From Clostridiales bacterium (GTDB lineage Bacteria > Bacillota > Clostridia > Christensenellales > Aristaeellaceae): a DNA stretch of 17,977 nt. The notes below the pieces were generated by a model that searched no databases, was not told the origin of the DNA, and saw nothing but the letters and a program-made list of their open reading frames with translations. A program made the position numbers and the translations under genes. The stretch is from the NCBI GenBank assembly GCA_019419995.1, contig JAHZHZ010000013.1, forward strand, positions 43,265 through 61,241, written 5' to 3'. Positions 14,084 through 17,977 of this stretch are shown piece after piece. The number at the start of each line of letters is the position of its first letter. Positions within the stretch are counted from its first letter, which is position 1.

Positions 14084-15259
14084 CTACAATTTCGTAATGA
14101 TGACGTTGGGACGGTTCTCAATCCTCCGTCCCTCGGCTACGGAATAGCCGCAGTCTGTAAGCCGTTGGGAAAGCCTTTCCCACGGAATGAGCCTGCCTTT
14201 ATCATTTTTGATGCCGAGGGCTTCACGCAATGCCTGTTTATCCTCCTTGAATAGAGGTCGGTTCAAAAAATCCTCGGGAACATCGATGATTCCATGCTCC
14301 TTATCAAGCAAATAAAGTGTATCAAGGTCGCCGCGATAGCGCCCCCTCGCCTGCTTGATGTGTGTATCATTGCTGTTATGCACAATGAAGAAATCCATGT
14401 GAGAACGTATGTTGATGGCTGTTTCACAACTGGCGTTCAGGATGAAAAGGTCGTATTCCTCGGGAATGGCTTCATTCTCCAAGATGTATTCCCGCGCCGA
14501 AAGTTGTTCCCGGCTCATAGGGTGTTTTTTGCTGGACACGCTCCAAATTGAAATCGGATTGCGCCCACAAGCCCGCGCAATGGCTTCAAATTCCTGCATC
14601 TGCCCCACACGTGCTGCGTATAAGCCGCCCACCTTTCCGACAGGAAGCCGCCGCAGAAGCTGTTGTATGCTTGCGTAATGAACAGTATTGTATTCTTCAT
14701 ACTGGCGCAGGGAAGCCGTATCAATGGGAATGATGGTCTGTGGGCATGGAAGATGCGCCAAAAAATCCGGTGTTGCGGTAATCGCTACAACGATGGTCTT
14801 TCCGAGGATGGCTGCATCCCGTATTGCATTGCGGGCAAGGCTGGCATAATTGGGTTCTGCGCTGAATGTTGCAAACTGGACAAGGTTGTGGGCTTCGTCG
14901 CAGATGATGATTTCAAAATGGTCGGTAAAGTTGGGATATTTGCTGACCCACATGCCGAATTTCGCGTATGTGGTTACAACTACTTTGTCCGGCAGTTCCG
15001 AGGAAAAGAACCTCCCGGCTATATCATCTTCATAATACTGATAGGGCGTTGTGAGTTGTTCTTCCTGTGAAAGCCGCTGGCAACCGTTGCGCGTATCGAT
15101 TAGATACAGGGCGCGGCGTGGGCTGGACGCAAGCGAGGCAATATGGTTGATGGCGCAGGTGGTTTTCCCGCACCCGCAGGGCGCACAAACTACATTCAGA
15201 ACGCGCGGGGCAAATTGATGCACGTCCAGAACATCCGATAAATATTTTCCTTTTTTCAT
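14084..15259 (-). CDS. DEAD/DEAH-box helicase-like ATPase (SF2)
   Basis: The 391-aa protein has the core motifs of superfamily 2 helicases. Motif I is APCGCGKTT at 26-34, an unusual Cys-rich Walker A. Motif II is DEAH at 121-124, motif III is TATP at 161-164, a NASCETAINIRS stretch fits motif V near 275-287, and QARGRYRGD fits motif VI near 303-311. It is shorter than most helicases and consists of two RecA-like lobes plus a C-terminal tail of about 80 residues. Such compact proteins occur on integrative elements and may unwind an origin or support replication of the excised circle; here that is inference. The ATG at 15259 has GGAG 6 bases upstream. It reads from a good promoter (15349-15377) toward the 98-aa and recombinase genes. 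No primase or origin-binding partner is visible. Confidence 0.85.
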   Translation of the reverse strand: MKKGKYLSDVLDVHQFAPRVLNVVCAPCGCGKTTCAINHIASLASSPRRALYLIDTRNGCQRLSQEEQLTTPYQYYEDDIAGRFFSSELPDKVVVTTYAKFGMWVSKYPNFTDHFEIIICDEAHNLVQFATFSAEPNYASLARNAIRDAAILGKTIVVAITATPDFLAHLPCPQTIIPIDTASLRQYEEYNTVHYASIQQLLRRLPVGKVGGLYAARVGQMQEFEAIARACGRNPISIWSVSSKKHPMSREQLSAREYILENEAIPEEYDLFILNASCETAINIRSHMDFFIVHNSNDTHIKQARGRYRGDLDTLYLLDKEHGIIDVPEDFLNRPLFKEDKQALREALGIKNDKGRLIPWERLSQRLTDCGYSVAEGRRIENRPNVIITKL

Positions 15260-15348
15260 TCAGTTCTCCAAGAAAATCAAAGTGATTCAATAAAAATGGG
15301 ATTTGAAATGGATAAAATAAAGCGCTTTTTCCTTCCGTTTCTATAATA

Positions 15349-15377
15349 ATTATATCACAACCTGCATTTTTGCTCAA
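15349..15377 (-). promoter_or_regulatory. Promoter of the helicase-like gene
   Basis: On the minus strand TTGAGC (15377-15372) is followed after 17 bases by a perfect TATAAT (15354-15349), with an extended -10 TGA before it. Confidence 0.7.
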
Positions 15378-15416
15378 ATATTTGACTGTTTTAAGCAATT
15401 AACTTCGGAAAACGTG

Positions 15417-15435
15417 CTGTTTCGGCGCGAAACAG
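15417..15435. promoter_or_regulatory. 19-bp inverted repeat, possible operator
   Basis: CTGTTTC-GGCGC-GAAACAG has perfect 7-bp arms. It lies 40 bases upstream of the helicase-gene -35 box, in the divergent control region. The small HTH protein of the element is a candidate binder, but this is unproven. Confidence 0.4.
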
Positions 15436-15589
15436 GCGTGTTTCCAACCGATATGCAGGAAATCTCCCGGATTTTGCTGGATTCGATATGAACTCGCATT
15501 GAATCGCCGTGAATTTGCAGGATGCGTTTGCATTTCTCCGCGATTCACGCCGTTATTCTGTAAATTTATACAAAATATTCAAAAATACC

Positions 15590-15614
15590 TTGACTTTTTC
15601 GGGGGGGGTATAAT
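15590..15614 (+). promoter_or_regulatory. Promoter with G8 spacer, possibly phase-variable
   Basis: TTGACT (15590-15595) and a perfect TATAAT (15609-15614) are only 13 bases apart, where 16-18 is normal. Eight of those spacer bases are an unbroken G run (15601-15608). The boxes are otherwise near consensus and sit 36 bases before the ATG of the 65-aa gene. A longer G tract would bring the spacing to the optimum. Confidence 0.5.
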
Positions 15615-15649
15615 TTTGTTATACTTTTACAAAGGAGGAATATTCATAC

Positions 15650-15847
15650 ATGCGTATCATCATTGACACCGAAAAAGGCCGTATCATCCTGCCGAAATCC
15701 TTCTTCCCGACCCTTGATAAGATGAACAAGATTCTTGCCGAGGGTGGTTCGGATAAGAAATGGACTGCCGAAGAATATGTGAAGGAACAGTTTGAAAAGG
15801 CAATGAAGGAAACCATGCTCCGCGCAGGCGACCAAGTGGTGAAGTAA
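15650..15847 (+). CDS. 65-aa protein of unknown function, first gene of rightward operon
   Basis: I do not recognise a family with certainty. The N-terminus, MRIIIDTEKGRIILPKSFF, looks like two short beta strands, followed by a helical, charged stretch (DKMNKILAEGG, then TAEEYVKEQFEKAMKETMLR). That beta-beta-helix pattern would fit a small DNA-binding or antitoxin-like fold, but no motif proves it. It has no signal peptide or membrane segment. The gene is well supported: AAAGGAGG lies 11 bases before the ATG, a promoter-like region precedes it, and the next gene begins 2 bases after its stop. It is probably cotranslated with the HTH protein. Confidence 0.7.
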   Translation: MRIIIDTEKGRIILPKSFFPTLDKMNKILAEGGSDKKWTAEEYVKEQFEKAMKETMLRAGDQVVK

Positions 15848-15849
15848 CA

Positions 15850-16038
15850 ATGGCTGCGCGCATTACGCCCGAGGAGATTGTGCGTATCAATCAACTTTAC
15901 AACAAATACGGCACTTACGCCGAAGTCGCCCGTAAGGTTGGACGCTCTGCTTCTGCCGTTGCAAAATATGTGAAATTGAATGGCGTCCCCCAGATTGTGA
16001 AGCACACATTTCAGGAAGTTGTAAGAAAAGAGGATTGA
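15850..16038 (+). CDS. 62-aa helix-turn-helix protein
   Basis: Nearly the whole protein is a helix-turn-helix: ITPEEIVRINQLYNKYG followed by TYAEVARKVGRSASAVAKYV (residues about 23-42). The second half of this resembles the recognition helix of resolvase and transposase DNA-binding domains. The start lies 2 bases after the stop of the 65-aa gene, so the two form one unit. Its stop overlaps the TTG start of the lipoprotein gene. With no other regulator or excisionase on the element, this protein is the best candidate for either job; that role is inferred from size and position. No separate ribosome site of strength is visible, which fits coupled translation. Confidence 0.75.
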   Translation: MAARITPEEIVRINQLYNKYGTYAEVARKVGRSASAVAKYVKLNGVPQIVKHTFQEVVRKED

Positions 16039-16334
16039 AAATAAAGAAAACTTCTATATTGCTTTTGCTAGTTGCCTGTTTGCTATTAACTTCATGTGGG
16101 ATGGCAAAAACAGAATATAGGAATCCAATAACCGGTGAGCCCATCACCCTTGCAACATCTAACAAATCATACATTCATCGAAATAATGATTTCGTTGATG
16201 AAGGAACTTATATCATTGGTGAAGAATCCCAAAAAATCATTTTGACGAGTTTGGGAAAAACTGAGGGAGATACTTGGCGCTTCGTAAATGATACGATATA
16301 TGGCGGAAACACTCGATACGTTTCCCCCTCCTAG
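16035..16334 (+). CDS. Lipoprotein, N-terminal part (likely frameshifted gene)
   Basis: The 99-aa product starts with a textbook lipoprotein signal: a basic KIKK start, a LLLLVACLLL core and lipobox LLTSC with Cys21. The mature part begins GMAKTEYRNPITGEP and contains two short strand-like segments. It would be exported and lipid-anchored on the outer face of the membrane. The only usable start is the TTG at 16035, since the next ATG lies after the signal. It overlaps the stop of the HTH gene. The frame ends in TAG right after a run of five Cs (16324-16328). Removing one C would join it to the next frame and give a lipoprotein of about 273 aa. I recognise no family. It is AT-rich, like the membrane-protein gene. 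Confidence 0.65.
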   Translation: MKIKKTSILLLLVACLLLTSCGMAKTEYRNPITGEPITLATSNKSYIHRNNDFVDEGTYIIGEESQKIILTSLGKTEGDTWRFVNDTIYGGNTRYVSPS

Positions 16335-16857
16335 CAAGCAACTATTTGGCGTCGCTCCTTTCTATGGTTTTTCTTCTACTAGCATAAAAGATTTGGAAGA
16401 AGCTTACTCTAAAACAGCAAGTTCTGAAACGGAACGTCTAGAAAATGAAATGTTTGCGTCCGTGACGAAATTAGCCCTAAACTCGGCAGATATTGCGCTC
16501 ATAAATGGCGGATTATATAAAGGAGCATCTATGAAATCCGACGATTTGTGGATAGTAGAAGATAACGATACCCTCGCCTCTTTTGCAGAACGCCTTGTTG
16601 AAATCGGTGAAGAATATCTCGTTGGTTGGTATGATGAAGAACTCTTTTATGAAGGATTCCTTCTGTGCGTATGGGAGGACGAAGAAGGCTATTCCAATAA
16701 CAAAGATATGCTAATCGGTATATGGTCTGACGAAGGTGGTTATGAAAACGTGTTGTTCAACAAGGGGTCAACACTATATAATCAGGCCATCAAAGCATAC
16801 AACTCTTTGAAGGAAAAAAGAAACCAGACTTATGCCGAATCCATGGGAATTGCATAA
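16288..16857 (+). CDS. C-terminal part of the split lipoprotein gene
   Basis: This open frame overlaps the end of the lipoprotein frame and is shifted by one base relative to it. It has no ribosome site before its first ATG (16288) or the next one at 16300, so it is probably not translated on its own. Read as a continuation from the C5 run, the product would pass from YVSP into PSKQLFGVAPFYG and then a helical, acidic region (SSTSIKDLEEAYSK onward), with a Trp- and Glu-rich core (VGWYDEELFYEGFLLCVWED) and a Lys/Glu-rich end. No known domain was recognised. If the shift is real, the gene is broken. If it is a sequencing slip or can be bypassed, one full lipoprotein is made. Confidence 0.55.
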   Translation: MIRYMAETLDTFPPPSKQLFGVAPFYGFSSTSIKDLEEAYSKTASSETERLENEMFASVTKLALNSADIALINGGLYKGASMKSDDLWIVEDNDTLASFAERLVEIGEEYLVGWYDEELFYEGFLLCVWEDEEGYSNNKDMLIGIWSDEGGYENVLFNKGSTLYNQAIKAYNSLKEKRNQTYAESMGIA

Positions 16858-16873
16858 TCTTTTACTTGATGTA

Positions 16874-16901
16874 GGAAGCCCTCCCGAGTGGGAGGGCTTC
16901 C
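16874..16901 (+). terminator. Terminator-like hairpin before the integrase gene
   Basis: GGAAGCCCTCCC and GGGAGGGCTTCC form a perfect 12-bp stem with a GAGT loop. TGTAGG and CCTACA further out may extend it. It starts 16 bases after the lipoprotein frame ends. No T run follows, but the stem is very stable. It would set the integrase gene apart from the upstream operon. Confidence 0.6.
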
Positions 16902-16960
16902 CCATACCTACATTGCAAAATGATATACCCTTACATTAAAGCCCGTGGAAAGGAAGAATC

Positions 16961-17881
16961 ATGAATCAATCCATTTCACTGGCTGCATACATCGACGAAT
17001 GGCTCTCCACCTTCAAGGCGCTGACTGTCAAGCAATCCACCTATGACCGTCTGGTAACGTCTGCGCAGGCGTTGAAGGGCTATCCTATTGCGGATATGCC
17101 CATCGAAGAAATCACCTGTGTGGATATTCAACGCTATGTCAATCAGCTTGCCGAATACGGCTATGGAATGACCACCATCAAGAAACAAATGCGCATTGTG
17201 ACCGCGCCATTGAAGCAAGCCGCCGCACTCCACCTGATACCAACCAATCCCGCTGTGGGAATACGCCTGCCTGACCGTAGCAACGTCAAGAAGCAAAGCC
17301 GCGCCGTGCTCGCCTATTCCCCGGATGAACAAAGCATGCTGCGCTGGGTTCTTGAAACCTACCGCCGCCGGGGATATGCGGTCATGCTGCTGATGATGGA
17401 AACCGGCCTGCGCGTCGGTGAAGCCCTCGCCCTGCGCTGGCGGGATGTGCAGATAGAGCGCAAGCGCCTGTTCGTTCATTCCACCATTGTCCGTCTTGCC
17501 AATAAAAAGCAGTCCTATGTTCAGGACAGCGCAAAGAGCCATTCAAGCAACAGAACCATTCCCCTGACTCCCCGCGCCATCGAAATACTCAAACACCTTC
17601 CTCGGAAGCATGAATGGGTTTTCCCTGATAAATACGGCGACCATCTCTCCTATGAAGCCCTGCGCTACCAGACGCAGTGCGCCTGCCGGGACGCTGGCGT
17701 GGAATACCGGGGGGAACACGTTTTTCGCCACACCTTCGCAACCAACTGCTACCACAAAGGTATCGATGTTAAGATTCTGTCAAAACTGCTAGGGCATGCC
17801 GATGTGAATATAACCTACAATGTATACGTCCATTTATACGGAGACGGATTCGATGAAATGTATGCCGCATTGGTAAAATAG
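16961..17881 (+). CDS. int: Tyrosine site-specific integrase
   Basis: The 306-aa protein is a tyrosine recombinase that would insert and excise the element at tRNA-Trp. Residues about 6-95 form the SAM-like core-binding domain (LAAYIDEWLSTFKALTVKQS, then TTIKKQMRIVTAPLKQAAAL). The catalytic domain follows, with Arg151 in ETGLRVGEAL, a Lys near 192, His253 and Arg256 in HVFRHTFATN, His279 in LLGHADVN, and the nucleophile Tyr289 in the NVYVH motif. Length is on the short side for integrases with an added arm-binding domain. The ATG at 16961 has AAAGGAAG 4 bases upstream. It ends 43 bases from the right att repeat, the usual place for int. All catalytic residues look intact, so the element may still be active. 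No separate excisionase was recognised. Confidence 0.94.
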   Translation: MNQSISLAAYIDEWLSTFKALTVKQSTYDRLVTSAQALKGYPIADMPIEEITCVDIQRYVNQLAEYGYGMTTIKKQMRIVTAPLKQAAALHLIPTNPAVGIRLPDRSNVKKQSRAVLAYSPDEQSMLRWVLETYRRRGYAVMLLMMETGLRVGEALALRWRDVQIERKRLFVHSTIVRLANKKQSYVQDSAKSHSSNRTIPLTPRAIEILKHLPRKHEWVFPDKYGDHLSYEALRYQTQCACRDAGVEYRGEHVFRHTFATNCYHKGIDVKILSKLLGHADVNITYNVYVHLYGDGFDEMYAALVK

Positions 17882-17889
17882 CACAAAAA

Positions 17890-17917
17890 AGAGCGACTTG
17901 CTTTTGCAAATCGCTCT
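17890..17917 (-). terminator. Element-borne terminator of the rebuilt tRNA-Trp
   Basis: On the minus strand AGAGCGATTTGC pairs with GCAAGTCGCTCT over 12 positions with one G-U pair and an AAAA loop, followed by a TTTTT run (17889-17885). It lies 6 bases beyond the tRNA CCA end and so replaces the displaced original terminator. On the plus strand it may also help end the integrase transcript. Confidence 0.85.
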
Positions 17918-17923
17918 CACAAA

Positions 17924-17967
17924 TGGCAGGGGCAGAAGGACTCGAACCCTCAACAAAGGTTTTGGAG
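17924..17967 (-). repeat. Right att repeat of the integrative element
   Basis: This 44-bp sequence is an exact direct copy of 11645-11688. The identity begins at the first base of the tRNA anticodon loop and ends with the last base of CCA, so strand exchange probably takes place in or near the anticodon loop. Confidence 0.9.
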
Positions 17968-17977
17968 ACCCACGTGT
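17924..17977 (-). tRNA. tRNA-Trp (CCA anticodon), 3' half; 5' half off window
   Basis: On the minus strand the anticodon loop is CTCCAAA (anticodon CCA), with the start of the anticodon stem (GGGT with ACCT). A 4-base variable region, the T arm GAGGG-TTCGAGT-CCTTC, the acceptor strand TGCCCCT, discriminator G and an encoded CCA follow. G73 and the CTGCCCCTGCCA end match bacterial tRNA-Trp closely. The outermost anticodon-stem pair looks like T-T, which is unusual. The gene starts beyond the right edge. Positions 17924-17967 form the right att repeat. Confidence 0.75.

Larger units (their letters stand above)
15260..15649. other. Divergent control region of the mobile element
   Basis: These 390 gene-free bases separate the leftward helicase-like gene from the rightward 65-aa/HTH operon. 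They hold one promoter on each strand (15349-15377 and 15590-15614), a 19-bp inverted repeat (15417-15435), and CGTGAAT/ATTCACG inverted copies near 15508 and 15543. This is where an origin, regulator sites or excision control would be expected. No ORF of note is seen. Confidence 0.6.
11645..17967 (+). mobile_element. Integrative element of about 6.3 kb in tRNA-Trp
   Basis: A 44-bp perfect direct repeat brackets the region. A tyrosine integrase gene ends 43 bases from the right repeat, next to the intact tRNA half, as in most tRNA-targeting elements. The element supplies a new tRNA 3' half and a new terminator (17890-17917), while the old 3' half and terminator are displaced to the left end. 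Genes inside are a membrane protein, a serine recombinase, a 98-aa protein, a DEAH helicase-like protein, a 65-aa protein, a small HTH protein, a frameshifted lipoprotein and the integrase. I see no relaxase, coupling protein, secretion gene, capsid, portal, terminase or lysis gene. It could be a minimal mobilizable element, a phage satellite or a decayed relic. Confidence 0.85.

Noticed and set aside
1..17977. CRISPR array
   Set aside because: No regularly spaced repeats of 25-40 bases were seen, and no cas genes are present.

Overview
The window looks like the chromosome of a spore-forming Clostridia-type Firmicute. The signs are a SpoIID-family protein, strong AGGAGG ribosome binding sites, a classic L-box lysine riboswitch, TTGACA/TATAAT-type promoters, and a tRNA-Trp end with encoded CCA that resembles low-GC Gram-positive tRNA-Trp. 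Genus and species cannot be fixed from the sequence alone.

Resident part (1-11644). A SpoIID/LytB-type secreted protein with two C-terminal SH3-like domains runs off the left edge (-). It is followed by a gene-free stretch that holds a possible 72-nt structured RNA (-) and the promoter of a pyridoxamine/pyridoxal kinase gene (+). Next come a rifampin ADP-ribosyltransferase gene (arr, -) and an XRE/zinc-ribbon regulator (-). A three-gene amino-acid ABC importer (-) reads from a sigma-A promoter through a lysine riboswitch with its own intrinsic terminator, so lysine is the inferred substrate. Divergent to it is a BrnQ-type branched-chain amino-acid transporter (+). It converges on a MoxR AAA ATPase / CoxE-like VWA protein pair (-).

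Mobile part (11645-17967). A 44-bp perfect direct repeat brackets about 6.3 kb. The right copy is the 3' half of a tRNA-Trp gene that continues off the window. The left copy is a displaced 3' tRNA fragment that still sits beside a strong tRNA-type terminator. A tyrosine integrase gene abuts the right copy, and a second terminator inside the element serves the rebuilt tRNA. This is a compact integrative element. It has no visible relaxase, conjugation, capsid or portal gene. Its leftward genes are an SF2 (DEAH) helicase-like protein, a 98-aa protein and a small serine recombinase. Its rightward genes are a 65-aa protein, a 62-aa HTH protein, a lipoprotein split by a frameshift at a C5 run, and the integrase. 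A polytopic membrane protein of unknown function lies at its left end.

The most unusual signals are in the element. The rightward operon has a promoter whose -35 and -10 boxes are only 13 bp apart across a G8 tract, suggesting phase variation. A 12-bp perfect inverted repeat covers the recombinase promoter. A single-base homopolymer change splits the lipoprotein. Outside the element, the possible small RNA upstream of the spoIID-like gene is the least explained item.
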